Assembly (NCBI GenBank): GCA_027627225.1
Contig: CM051026.1
Location: forward strand, 4,575,415-4,639,414
DNA from: Congeria kusceri
Lineage: Eukaryota; Mollusca; Bivalvia; Myida; Dreissenidae
Length of the DNA stretch: 64,000 nt
Direction of reading: 5' to 3'
Below are positions 24,001-34,834 of the stretch, piece after piece. Each line of letters starts with the position of its first letter. The stretch's first letter is position 1. Under the pieces are notes generated by a model that saw only the letters and a list, made by a program, of their open reading frames with translations, did no database searches and was not told the origin of the DNA. The translations under genes were made by a program, and so were the position numbers.

Positions 24001-26446
24001 ACGCCACATAATGTTTTGAAATGGCCAATCTAAACCATCCATCTCATAAGCTTTGAACTTAGAATATGTATAACAGTATTTTTTTTTATATTTAAGAAAA
24101 ATTTGCCAAATTATTTTAAGCATTTTATTATAATATACTATATTTTGTTTCAGACAGTGCACCAAAGTGACGCTTGTATCTGAGTGTGTCAAAACCCAGT
24201 CAACTGACCTGCAGCAGTTTGCAGTGAAGCTTCAAACAATTCAGGAACAAATGAACAATCTTCAAACAAATTGGGAGACCGGCATTAAATCACTGCAGGG
24301 TTCATATGATGAACAATTACACAAAATACAAGAAACACGCAGGAAAATAAATGACACTTTAGACAATATTGAAAAAATCACTTTGAAGGAAATGAAAAAC
24401 ACACTCACAACTCTGCAAGCTTCTCTCAAGACTGATGTGAACAACTGCAGAAGGCTTCGTGACGACTTGAAAATACTGCATGAAGCCATTCAGGACATAA
24501 GTGATATAAGCATGAAAGAACTCTCCTTTATAGCGAGCAAGAAATGTAGCGACAAAATACAACAGTCTGAAACATATTTGAAGGAGAACTCTGTTCAGGT
24601 TAAAAGTTCACTAACATTCCAGCCTAACAGTGACATTGAGCAGTACTTGTCCAAACTGTCAGGTCTGGGGAGGATTGTACACAGTACCCAGCCATTGACA
24701 GTGCAGGGAAACCCAGACCAAGTATTGACTGTTAAAGGAAAGTCAGAGTATGTTGTGAGCATACCAAGTGATTCATCAGCATGCTGGATCAGTGGCATAT
24801 GTGTTCTCCCTGATGGCCAGATCCTTGTTGCAGACTACAAGAATAAGAAATTAAAGCTGCTGGACCAGCAGTACAGGGTGCTTACTCATTGTGATGTGTC
24901 TGGTTATCCACGGGACATATGTCATATAACACTCAGTGAAGTTGCTGTTACTGTGAATGCTGATAACACACATGAGATCCAGTTTATCTCTGTCAACAAT
25001 GGGCAGCTGGTGAAGGGCAGGAAGCTTCAGTTACAACATTACTGTGCAGGTATCGCCCACCACCAGGGGGAGCTGTATGTCACTTCATGGACTGCACTGT
25101 ACAAGTACACGCTGAGTGGGAAACTGGTCAGCAAGCTGTATGAGGATACATCAGATAGTTATACAGGTTAGAATCATGGCGGGTTCATCCGGCTAGTATT
25201 AGAAATATGTATCATAAAGTAATTGTAAGACTGCATAGTTGTAGAATGTACGTGTGTCAGTTTAAGTTTACAACAGCAGTTAAGAATGATTTTCAGTATT
25301 ATTGATTTATATATATGAGTAATCAAGTATTTTGACTGTCACTACATGGCATGTCTATAAATAGACACTGAGTGCTTTTCAATGACGCACCTTGTGACCT
25401 ATTGTTTAAACTTTGTGATTTGGAAATAACTATACATGTATAATGACTTTTATAATTAACATTGCTTCATAACATTATATTCAATCAATAAACCTCAAAT
25501 TGTTGTATTTGAAATTTGAGAAATTTCCTTAATTATGTTTATAAAATTATAAAATTAACAACAGTTACTGGCTTTTATAACCGGTGAAGAAGAACTAGAT
25601 AGAAAAGTTCCAATCCCATTTGTTTTGAAACATTATTTTCTTGTAGTAAAATGTTACAAACGTAACTACAGTCACAATATTGTACGTGCACATGTATGAA
25701 ATATGTCAGCTCGTGTCAATTTCACTAATATGTCAATATATCGTAATCATGTATACATGTATAGGAAATCCATTATTACTGCATATAGTTACATCAGCTG
25801 ACACATTCATGTGTACATGTTCATTGTACCGTGTAATCGTTTACATCTGTGTAATTGTGGTAGACTTCAATTCTAACTCACCAGTCAACGTGTCAAACTT
25901 TTAGGCAATAAACTGATACAGAACCTTCCTGTCACACTAAAATATTTATTATTATTGGATTTTATGCAGATCTTTAAGACGCGTAATTGTCTGTTTAACG
26001 ACTCATTAATAATACGATGTCACTGCAGTTTGTGTATTAACATTATTAAACATTTAAAGTAATTTAATATCTTGATGTGACTCTGTTTTGCAGTATACAA
26101 GTGTGCTGTGAGTCCCACTGGGGATCGTATATACATCACCAACTGGTCCCAGCACAAGCTCCTCACCCTGGCCAGGGATGGGTCAGTACTCTCTACATTG
26201 AAGGACCCTGAACTACAATACCCAGGTGCTGTACATGTGACACCTGCAGGCCAGGTGTTGGTCTGTGGATACGTGTCCCAGACTATCATACAGGTGGATA
26301 GGGAGGGCAGGAAGAAGCTGGCCACTCTGGCTACAGACAGGGATGGAGTGGGGGTCCCAGTGTCAGTCTGCTACAACAGGCACACAGCCTCCATCATTGT
26401 GGGACAAGGTGACAACAACAACATCCTGGTGTTCAAAGTGCAATAG
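20765..26446 (+). CDS. RING-less TRIM-like protein: B-box zinc fingers, coiled coil, NHL-type propeller (3 exons, 566 aa)
   Basis: The exons are 20765-21099, 24154-25166 and 26094-26446. The junctions have GT donors and AG acceptors in matching phase, giving 1701 nt with no internal stop. The start ATG has A at -3 and G at +4. Residues 20-59 form a cysteine-rich B-box1-like finger (C20, C24, C37, C40, C45, C48, H51/H52, H59). Residues 83-112 form a B-box2 (C83, H86, C95, H98, C103, C106, H111), completed only after splicing. Residues 126-265 are heptad-rich coiled coil. About 325-566 contain NHL-like strands such as GICVLPDGQILVADY and AVSPTGDRIYITNW. There is no RING domain, so ubiquitin ligase activity cannot be assumed. 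Proteins of this build are strongly expanded in bivalves and are often linked to innate immunity or RNA regulation. That role is family inference; domain calls are by eye. No sister gene is in the window. Confidence 0.9.
21585..22450 (+). repeat. Family V element in intron 1
   Basis: The head (ctgaccgaaggccagcgagc) is followed by an exact 60-bp duplication and then about four 160-bp units with tccttgggtggtcctctacc, cagttgaaaaac and gggccatttttcc. The ORFs at 21611 and 21613 come from the duplication. Confidence 0.8.
21621..21740 (+). repeat. Exact 60-bp tandem duplication
   Basis: 21621-21680 and 21681-21740 are identical base for base, including a (TG)n run and ccataggtttttcctttc. Either very recent or an assembly artefact. 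Confidence 0.95.
22453..23610 (+). repeat. AGCTCGAC-headed element with two kinds of internal unit
   Basis: The head ttagctcgacttttctaat is at 22453. Two or three units with ggtaagcttgtttctcagg and ttatgggcctttttacac follow to about 22900. Then about five family VIII units (ctcaataacttgagaacgc, tatcgagaccttgcttggg) run to a tail, ctgtcctcctacagctctt, near 23585. One head, one tail and two array types inside. Confidence 0.75.
23756..23996. mobile_element. Palindromic MITE with duplicated GATTAGCCTGTGC hairpins
   Basis: Imperfect terminal inverted repeats: tgggaaaactggccttaat on the left, attaagcccggttttccca on the right. Inside are two hairpins of the form attagcctgtgc..gcacaggctaat, at 23797-23828 and 23921-23953. 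Repeats of this kind are abundant in bivalve genomes as I recall them. Confidence 0.8.
24154..25166 (+). CDS. B-box gene exon 2
   Basis: It completes codon 112 and carries the end of B-box2, the coiled coil and the first propeller strands. The donor atacag/gttaga is at 25166/25167. If intron 2 is retained, translation stops at once (TAG at 25169-25171), predicting a shorter isoform of about 451 residues. Confidence 0.88.
25167..26093 (+). other. Intron 2 of the B-box gene (927 bp) with candidate poly(A) signals
   Basis: Unique AT-rich sequence. AATAAA occurs at 25487-25492 and 25907-25912, either of which could end an intron-retained short transcript. The acceptor is tctgttttgcag at 26082-26093. 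The small ORF at 25680 is not supported. Confidence 0.7.
26094..26446 (+). CDS. B-box gene exon 3 (terminal coding exon)
   Basis: It encodes the last propeller strands (AVSPTGDRIYITNWS, PAGQVLVCGYVSQ) and ends with codons for KVQ and a stop. GC content is clearly above the flanks. No canonical AATAAA was seen in the first 450 bases downstream. Confidence 0.88.
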
Positions 26447-27505
26447 CTTACTTTTACACGTATCAGACATTTGTATAATAACAAATATGGTTATCTTAAA
26501 ATGACAGTTTGTAAGTTAGAAATGATATATTGTGTACTGTGTTATATTTCTGTATAATATACTTTTATCATAATTATGTCAGTATGACTTTGGAGCCAAT
26601 AGTCTGCGTTATTTGTATCAAATAAGTGTTGTTGCATTTGTTGTTAACTTCACAAGTTATATATGATGTATGTTAAAGGACAAATACCTGGGACAATTTT
26701 AATTAATAAGTCAATGTGTATACACAAATATACACATGTACAATGTACATGACAATTGCTATTTTTGGACTGTCATTTGTACACATTTGAGAAAAAAAAT
26801 TGAACAATTACTTGAAAACATGACACTGTAATGTTATATAAATACTTGTTTTTGAAATATGAAGGATTTATTTTAATTTTCTGCGTTGAAAAGACATTGA
26901 AGATTTGAGTATTGTTTAGTTAAATCATATAAAAAGAAAACATGATGTTAAATTGGTTAATTTTATTTAATTTTATACTGATGATGATTTAACATTGTTT
27001 ATTATAACATTGATACTTGTGCTGGAAGTTAAGTGAAAACAATCAGACATAAATAACTTACCTGCTTGTAGTGTTAGATGCATCTTGATTAAGAGTTTTG
27101 AACATTTTAATTTTCATTATATTTTTTATAAAAAAACAACAAAATCTGCAATAGATAAGGGCAGAAAAGCAACTTTCAAACTGGCATCATTTGTTCAGTT
27201 TTCATCAACAAAGCTGACATTGCAATGAAACTGTATTATAATACTGATAATGTTTGTCTTAGCCATTATGAAATCTAAATTCTGTTTTTTTTTATAAGCC
27301 AGTTAACAATGATTTTGCTGTTGTATTGTGCAGTAACTGTCAAACTATTTGGCACTAAAAGTGAGTGCTGCCCTGACTGCGCTAACAGTTAAAAAATATG
27401 TTCAACAGTCTCTTCATACTCACAGTTTCATATTTATTGCTGCCAACGGTCTTTTGAGAGTTTAGCTTATGTTTCTCTAATAACAATTCTGGTGAAACCA
27501 TTGTG
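26447..27505. other. 3' flank and AT-rich intergenic DNA
   Basis: Probably includes the 3' UTR of the B-box gene. No repeats or further coding potential were seen. Confidence 0.5.
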
Positions 27506-27509
27506 AAGC

Positions 27510-27950
27510 CTGTCTCATTTATGACCTTGCGGAAGTTCAAGGAATAGACATTAATTTGAAATCGGTCATCAAGAGCTCTGGAAAGTTGTCATCTCCGAGT
27601 GCTCCAAAAACAGATATCAAGGTTGTGAATGTGATTTTGAAGTCGAACATGAAACAACGATAGACGGATGGACCACATACTTTAAGAGACTGTACTCGTT
27701 TGCAGAGAACCCTGAGTTTGACGCCAACCACAAACATTTCGTAGATCTATGTGTTACATCTAATCGTAAGACATCAATCAAAACCACTCCAACTGAGAGC
27801 TTTGCTACGAAACAAGCAACAGAGACCTGCAGAGGCTAATCAATGGTCTACTGAACAACCAAAGTCTACAATCAACGCCATCACCTACGAGGGCCTGAAG
27901 TGTGGCATTCTCGAAGTAACATCTTGTCTGGATGCTGTTTAATTCAATAA
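27510..27950 (+). pseudogene. Decayed LINE-like fragment (region before the reverse transcriptase)
   Basis: One frame between about 27620 and 27840 reads with a GWTTYFKRLYSFAENPEFD-like stretch followed by an HFVDLC-like one. This resembles the linker preceding the reverse transcriptase of non-LTR elements, where the pattern is GW-x3-F-x2-L-x6-FD. Frames shift either side and stops interrupt. No catalytic reverse transcriptase motif remains. Family resemblance is from memory and is moderate. Confidence 0.4.
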
Positions 27951-28536
27951 TGTTTGATGTAAAATTACCGGCCGGTTTCAATCATGGCCTTACAGTGACA
28001 TCGTTGGGAAGGTACTGTGATAACCTAACATTGCATCTGAGATGTTTACGATAGCTCAGACGCACTGACCTGACACTCCCGAACTATATTAGCATTAATT
28101 ACGCGCTTGAATTATAACCTTCATTAAAGAGTAATGTAGATTGAGAGATGTATTCAAAATTGAAATAATTCTTCGCTGTGCAGCGATTTATTATCCATGT
28201 GTATATACAGCTCCTATATTGATCGACTGTTGGCGCCTGCACAGTTCTTACTTTCTCATTCAAACCTGAATGTAGTCGTTGCTGTAAGGTAAACGGGTAC
28301 AATGAATAGTTTTTGTCAATGTTAATGTGTTTTTTTATGTTGAAGGGTGTTTTGTTAGAGGGTAAATAAATATATAAATAATCAGATAGAACCGCTTTAA
28401 TATTTGGTTTTGTTCGTGCATATGTTCAGTGTGTTTAGTGATGCCATGTATTTTCAAAGGAATACTCTTACTTTAATTTAATTCGATTCAAATACAGAAA
28501 CTAAGTATTCATCGTAACGGATTAGTAAAACAATCA

Positions 28537-29100
28537 AAACGCGATACTTTGAATCACAATACTAAGAAAAGACGGGATACTATGAATAAGTCCCATCCGT
28601 TTTTCTTGTATGTTTAACTAAAAAAAGATGCGATTCAATGAATTTGCAACTACGAAAGATGCGTTACTACGAACACATGTTCTGGTCCCATCATAATTTA
28701 CTTTGAAATTTTAACGCGATACTACGAATCATGTTGACTTTTCACACCTTCTTAACAAAAATTTCACACTTCTGCCCGGTCAGACACTCAAGCCAGTTTG
28801 TTTGCCCCAGGGACAAAGATAGTTTTTAACAAGTCCAGTTACCATTGGAAGCCAGTTTAAATGATGCAGTCGGAGATTTGACTTAATGACTGTTGCATTT
28901 GTCGATAATATGCTATTGCGAACTAGATATTTATTGGTCTTTTAGTGTTTCTTTTAACACAAGTGTATTGTTAAATGCAATTAACATAATAAGTGGGATA
29001 CTGTTGGTTAGCTCGTAAACTCTACATGACGAAATTAACCCTTTATGTAAGTTTACGTTACTACTGTTATTTCATAAAGATGCGATACTACGAAAAACGC
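28537..29100 (+). repeat. Degenerate dispersed motif GATGCGATACTACGAA, six to seven copies
   Basis: Variants occur near 28537, 28571, 28624, 28652, 28711 and 29076, irregularly spaced, all on the + strand. Typical forms are acgcgatactacgaatc and gatgcgatactacgaaaa. Spacers are unrelated to each other. No function is evident. Confidence 0.55.
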
Positions 29101-30150
29101 ACCCTTTTTCAAAAGGTGTGCAGTTTAACTGAAACGTTTCTTTAAAATTGGCTTAGTTAAATCAAAATTTTAACGGCGAGTTAAGCTAACAGTCGTTAAA
29201 TTTTGGATTTATTTATTTATGTTAATAAAACGTTACATTTGTAAACTGTAAGTTTATTCTATATACAATGTTATGCTAAATAATGTACAAATTGTTTGAT
29301 GAACAAGCTGCTTGTAGTATTTGCTTTATTTAAATCTTAAGTTAGCTTAATTTGCCATTCACATTTCGAGCAACTGGGCCCAGATTCACACAGAAAGTAC
29401 TCTATAATATAAACTAATGCTATTTGCAGTTTTTGAGAGTCTGAGGTTAGTGTACCTCTCATTCCCAGTTGTTGGTGTGCTCAAGTGCTCACAGTACATT
29501 GAACTTATGAAAAGTATTTTAAGTTGGAGCAATGGCATGCATGTGACAAAATGTAGGCTTGCGATATAAGAAAAATGTGTTTGTAGTGATATAGCTGTGG
29601 GAGTTTTAATGTTTAGAAATGCAGCTGTTAGTAGGTTGTTGGCATGTCACTGATGTCGGTGTGATTAAGGAATTAACCTGCATGTTTCATGTGCTTAATG
29701 GAGAAGCTTGTTGATCAAGCAAAGAATTTGATTATCTTCTGTGTCTGTAAATATTAGAAATGATTAGGATTGATAAAATTGATAAATAATATAGCCATGT
29801 ATGTGCATGTTGGATTATGGGTATTTGGGTATGGGTATTTGGGAAACAAAAATTCCTTGTACTAAAGTGTTACATTTACTGATTTAGTGCAGCCAATGGC
29901 ACTTTCACGTTTCTTCACAGTAGACATTTCATTGTAGCAAAACAAATTCAACAAATAAGGAAAATAACCTTGCTATCTAATTTATACAAATATATCTGTG
30001 TAACTTATATCTATCTGATAACCTTGAATATTGCATACTTTGATAAAATGAATACCTAATTATTCATGAAAAAGGAAAAAACAATAAGAGGGACAACATA
30101 TAAACTTATGTTCTTTTTCCATGTTAAACATTTTTATTAGTATTGTGCAT
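29101..30150. other. No recognisable feature
   Basis: AT-rich sequence with no supported ORF or repeat. Confidence 0.45.
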
Positions 30151-30622
30151 TTAAAGAGACCTGTTCACAGATTAACGAATTGATAGTTTTTCAACTTTTT
30201 GTCACACATTCCTAAAATAAAGGAAGAGTATATACACAGGAGTGAAATAACTCTACAGACATAGAAATACTATGACTACTGTTTCGTTTATGAGTAATCA
30301 TCTGTTGAAATCGATAAAATTATGGGTTAATTTGGAGTGTTTGTGATGTTTTTTGTTAAAAGTTTTGACAACTTTCATTAGGTAAATATTGCAGAGTAAA
30401 ATATATAAAACAGAATGGCCGACTGGTTAAGTCTGTGGCGTTTTAATCTAGAGGTCCCAGTTTCGAACCACAGTGGGGCCAACTTTTTTTCCTTGTCTGT
30501 TTTTTAGAATAATTTTCTTGTTATTATACTTTAGCTATTTAGTTTTGATGCTTAAATCTGTCAAATGATGACATTTGTGGCATACTTCAAATAGGCAAAA
30601 ATCTGTGAACATGTCCCTTTAA
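30151..30622. mobile_element. TIR element flanked by TTAA with a tRNA-like core
   Basis: TTAA at 30151-30154 and 30619-30622 bounds inverted ends agagacctgttcacagatt and its near complement aatctgtgaacatgtccct. In the middle, 30416-30481 looks like a tRNA: box A-like tggccgactggttaag, box B-like cagtttcgaaccac and a downstream T7 run. Either a SINE inserted in a MITE or a fused composite. Confidence 0.7.
30416..30490 (+). ncRNA. tRNA-like (Ser/Leu-type head) pol III unit inside a TIR element
   Basis: The A and B boxes and a T-run terminator are present, but the acceptor and anticodon stems are poor and no variable arm is clear. This is not a functional tRNA gene; it is a tRNA-derived transposon component. 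Confidence 0.45.
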
Positions 30623-31359
30623 CATAAACATATTGTGTTATCACAATTACATAAACAATAAAATACCAGTGTGCATTGCAATTTGGACACACATGTACGT
30701 AATTACACTGCACACATTTATGAAGAGGTTTCACATTTTTATTTAGTGAATCCAATAAGTGCTGAGCAGTAAGCAGCTAAAACATGAATCTTAATGTGGC
30801 TGCAATTCCGATTGCAAATTACCTGGTCTCTTATTATGAAAGGGTGAGAACTCTGTTAGACTCCTGGAACTAAAACTGAAACAGTGAAATCCCCTCTATT
30901 ATTGATTCAGAGGTGGTTGTTGTGACTTTTGGAGTCATTTTAATACAATGATGAGATTTACTTTGTGCTCAAACAAAAAAAAAACTGTAATTGTGGACAA
31001 AAACACTGATTAGAAAGGGTAAAAGATGCAATAGCATGTTATAATATATTTTTAATGTGAATTTTCCAAAGTATACTTAAAAATATTGTATTGATGCTCA
31101 TTCTTCTTGAAGTACTGGTTTTACTTAGTAAATAGACTTGAGAAGTATTTGTACAAACAAAATATGCTTGAGCTTGTGCATGTTTATAATTCAGCATGTT
31201 TCTGTGGCATAGAGCTTAGCTTGCATGGATGTGGCACGTGGATGTGACACAGTTATTTCCGGTGAAAAGTGTCATGCGACAACTTGTTTTATTAAGTATT
31301 CATTAAACAATAAGAAATAAAATACATTTTTTAAATATTTTACCGTGTCAGTCATTCAT
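30623..31359. other. Mostly unique AT-rich DNA; contains a 31-bp minisatellite fragment
   Basis: 31220-31250 is identical to 33240-33270 in the 26-bp minisatellite (begins cttgcatggatgtggcac). Nothing else was recognised. Confidence 0.6.
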
Positions 31360-31676
31360 ACGCCCCCTTAAAATGGCCAATTAATAATCAAAGGGCAATA
31401 ACTCCCGGAAAAATCATCAGTTCGGTACGACCTGAATATATGCTCATGTCAACCCTTATGGGATGCTGTCATTAACTTCAAGTCATAAGTTCCTGAGATC
31501 TTGCGAAGAAACGGAGTACCGGGCGAACGGACGGAGGACATGGAATATGATGGTTAAAATGTCGGGAAAATTGATTTGACACCCGGACAAACTGAATGGC
31601 AGTGGAATTAGATTTCGGACGGACGGACAAAGCTGCGACTCAATGCTCCCCCTTTGGGGAGCAATATAAACATAAG
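31360..31676 (-). mobile_element. Fragment of a GCTCCCC-ended element (family L)
   Basis: The right end reads ggacggacaaagctgcgact then tgctccccctttggggagca, the reverse complement of the head at 49966-50030. The rest of the fragment does not match the internal units of the longer copy. The ORF at 31483 is part of it. Confidence 0.6.
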
Positions 31677-32550
31677 TTGTCACGTGTCTGTTACATTAAA
31701 TATTAGATTGTCATTATAGACGTAACAGCTTGGTTTTGAGATAGTGACATATTGGTTTTCAAAATAAGCTATAATAGTTATCTAAACCAACAAAAATCGC
31801 AAATACGCTTAAAATGTGTAATCATACGTATAAGACTTTAATAAAATGTTTGTAGATATTTTTTAACACGTGGTTTCGTTATTATAAATATTAAATGTAC
31901 GCATCCATTATTTGGAGAATTACATTGTCAAATTATCCAGAAAAATATTCTTCATATTTAATCAACACTAATATTTAAGTTCATAGTTCTAACAGTAAAA
32001 TGCACAATATGCTTAATAATCGAACATAATAAAAAACACCATATACCATTTTCAAACCATTTTTCACCACTCACTCATCAATGTGACAACGCGTTCGTCC
32101 CGTAACAAACGTCCCGTAACTGTTACCGAAATAGTCAGACATCCGTGACTGAAGATCGTCCCGTGTCCATTTCTCGTGTTACCGAGATCCCAGAAAGTGG
32201 AATGGGGCTGGGGCACTTCGAATTGTGAAAATATGAGCCGTAATACAATATTGTGTGAAAATAACATAACGACTCTTTATGTATGAAGTTATTCTACTAG
32301 TATAAGGAATAAATAACATATTGTTATAACCGATTTTAATACTGTATTTATTGTATTATTGCAGAAACCGTTTATGCTGAAAATTTAATTGAATATTTTG
32401 CTTTTCATTCATGACAAACATAATTTTATTTTAATTAAATATGTTGCTTTTTATTCTCGACAAACATAATTTTATTTTAAAACAAAGTGTTTTAGTTTTT
32501 TTCACTGTTTCACCTACCTTTAAACTCGTCAACAGTTTCTATCATCTAAC
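31677..32550. other. No recognisable feature
   Basis: AT-rich. The cgtcccgtaac motif occurs twice near 32098-32118. Nothing else was supported. Confidence 0.45.
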
Positions 32551-32682
32551 TGTTATAGCTCATTATTGGGGAGAGATTGTGAACCTGCCAGGTAAGCTCA
32601 GTCGGGAGAGCACTTGCCATGTAAGCGAGAGGTCCCGGGTTCGAGTCCCGGACTGGCTGCACAATTTTCTCACCCTGTGACA
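32551..32682 (+). mobile_element. Solo terminal repeat of the tRNA-bearing miniature LTR element
   Basis: It matches the terminal repeats at 51947 and 52120: attattggggagagattgt, then the tRNA-like core with box A aagctcagtcgg and box B ggttcgagtcc, then gcacaattttctcaccctg and terminal gtgaca. The 5' end is eroded (tgttatagct instead of TGTCACGGCA). The ORFs covering it on both strands are not genes. Confidence 0.75.
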
Positions 32683-32939
32683 CCACAGCAACAAAAAGCA
32701 ACCTGTAAATTTTCCCTGACGCATGAGCGGCTGCATTTGCTTCATGATACATCATTCCATGATAGTATCCGTCCGTTCGTTCCCGTGCACAAGTAAGGTC
32801 CCGGCGTATCACCTGACAAAAAAGAACAAGAAACACTACCATAAATATTCCGTTTAAGCGTGTTATAAGAACATATGTATCGGATTAAAAATATTTTTAA
32901 AGTTAATTAATCCTATTTTTATAACTCAGAAATATGAAG

Positions 32940-33680
32940 CATTGTTGTCTGTCGTGCTTGTGTCGCAAGATTATTTCTCGTGGTTATGACACATATGTTT
33001 TTGTCTTGGTTGTGCGACATATTTTTTTCATGTGGTTGTGCGACATACTTCTTTCACATGGCTGTTCAAAATATTCATTTCAAATGGTGGTCTCATTTGC
33101 ATGTTATTTCGCATGGTTGTGTCACTTTTTTCGTATGGTTGGTGGTAATCATGCGTGGTTGTGTTGCGTGCAAGCAACACGTGGTTGTGTTGCATGTATG
33201 CGACACGTGGTTGTGTGCGTGTTTGTTACAGGAGGTTGTCTTGCATGGATGTGGCACGTGGATGTGACACGCGGTTGTGGTGCGTGGATGTGACACCTGC
33301 GTTGTGTTGCGTGGATATGACGCGTGGTTGTGTTGAGTAGATGTGACGCGTGGTTGTGTTGCAAGGATGTGACACGCGGTTGTGTTGGGTGTATGTGACG
33401 CATGGTAGTTTGCGTGTTTGTCTTGCGTCGATATGACACATAGTTGTGTTGCGTGCATGTGACGCGTGGTATGTTGCGTGGTTGTTTTGCGTGTATGTGA
33501 TGCGTGGTATGTTGCATGGTTGTATTGCGTGCCCGTGATGCATGTTATGTTGCGTGGTTGTGTTGTGTGCACGTGACGCGTGGTTTGTTGCACGGTTGTG
33601 TTGCGTGCACGTGACACATGGTATGTTGCGTGGTTGTGGTGCGTGTATGTGACGCGTGGTTGTGTTGCGTAATGTGATAT
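32940..33680 (+). repeat. 26-bp minisatellite, array 1 (about 28 units)
   Basis: GT-rich on the + strand. The word ggttgtg recurs at exact 26-bp steps, for example 33008, 33034, 33060 and 33326, 33352. The consensus halves are ggttgtgttgcgt and gcatgtgacgcgt. Units are most regular at 33230-33680 and decay to the left. Long HT-rich minus-strand ORFs (up to 196 codons) are by-products of the repeat. Confidence 0.92.
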
Positions 33681-33684
33681 CAAT

Positions 33685-34834
33685 GTACCGGTATATGATT
33701 TGCCGTGTATGTGATTTCTGATTTTGAAGTTAAGAATACCTTATAACTTTTTAAAAATATGGGCCCTGGAATCCTTACTTAATTTAAGACAAAATTTTAA
33801 AAAATCACGAGATAGCGCGTTTAAAGTTGGTAACATAAGATTACATACTACATTCTTACCGCAATCTCCGTAATTAGAATGCACGAGTTTTCACAGGACA
33901 GCAATTGTTAAAGTAACGGTACACTAGTTTCGTGCGTTGTGTAAACAAGTATTACTTTATATAGGAATTAAAGTGTTTTGGACAGTGTATACTGTTGGAT
34001 ATTATGAATGTAAAATGTGGACATTTAATATATCTGCTTGTAAATTTTACGCATAGTGGCATTTAATATTATAAACCCGTACGGAACGTGTTTAACATGC
34101 GAATGACGTTTTGGATTTCTGGCGATATCTGAATATTTCTTTATTATTTCCATGATTATTTGTGAACATTTTGTGGATTGTATACTAAACTGCAAACAAG
34201 AATGTGGACTGTGCAACTCTGCGGCGCGGTTGTCGGGAAGTTGAAGCCATTAAAGGTGCGTGTAGTTTTAGTTTCATATGAAAAGTGTTCCAGACAGTAT
34301 TTACTTGTGTGTCAGGCTGGTATTGTCTATTTGCGCATAGTAAACAGTATCCAACGTATTATACTAATTAGGAAACCTCATTACCTCTAGTTATTTAAAA
34401 GATTTCACAAACGTATGTTTCTCAATTAACTTGCAGTGTATTAACGCAACATTTATTTGCAAAGATTAAGAAAGGTAAAAATAGCTAAATGACATTGCAA
34501 TTAGTCTATGTTGCAATATTCTTGGTTGAAAAGGAAATATTTTAATGTCCAGTTTATACCGATATATGATTCTATTATACACAAATACATGTTTAAAAAC
34601 AGTTTTGATCCAGTAATTCAATTTGTCATCATTAAAATGTTACTTTTTCGGAGAGAAAGTTTACACATTTTATGTATAATTATTTTGTTCTGGCTTTTCC
34701 CCGAAACGAAAAAAAGGCAGTTGCAAAAGGTTGTCAAACGTTCTTCATATAGTTTCTTAATTGGGCTGTGTTATTCTGGTTCAGCGTTAGCAGTATAATG
34801 GTCTCCGTATGTCATTTATTTTCTCCTTATACTA
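33685..34834. other. No recognisable feature
   Basis: AT-rich. ORFs at 34178 and 34508 show no family resemblance or splice context that I can support. Confidence 0.45.

Larger units (their letters stand above)
21100..24153 (+). other. Intron 1 of the B-box gene, repeat-filled (3054 bp)
   Basis: From left to right it holds half of the 85-bp hairpin, a family V element, two further arrays and a palindromic MITE (listed separately). The acceptor is tattttgtttcag at 24141-24153. Short ORFs inside it are repeat readings. Confidence 0.85.

Noticed and set aside
27751..27942. 63-codon ORF as an independent gene
   Set aside because: It overlaps a decayed LINE-like stretch in another frame and has no splice or start context.
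28537..29100. CRISPR-like or regularly spaced array
   Set aside because: Spacing is irregular, repeats are degenerate, and this is a eukaryotic context.
33093..33683. 196-codon minus-strand ORF rich in His and Thr, with overlapping ORFs
   Set aside because: It is a reading of the 26-bp minisatellite, which lacks stops in several frames. No start context, splice sites or non-repeat sequence.
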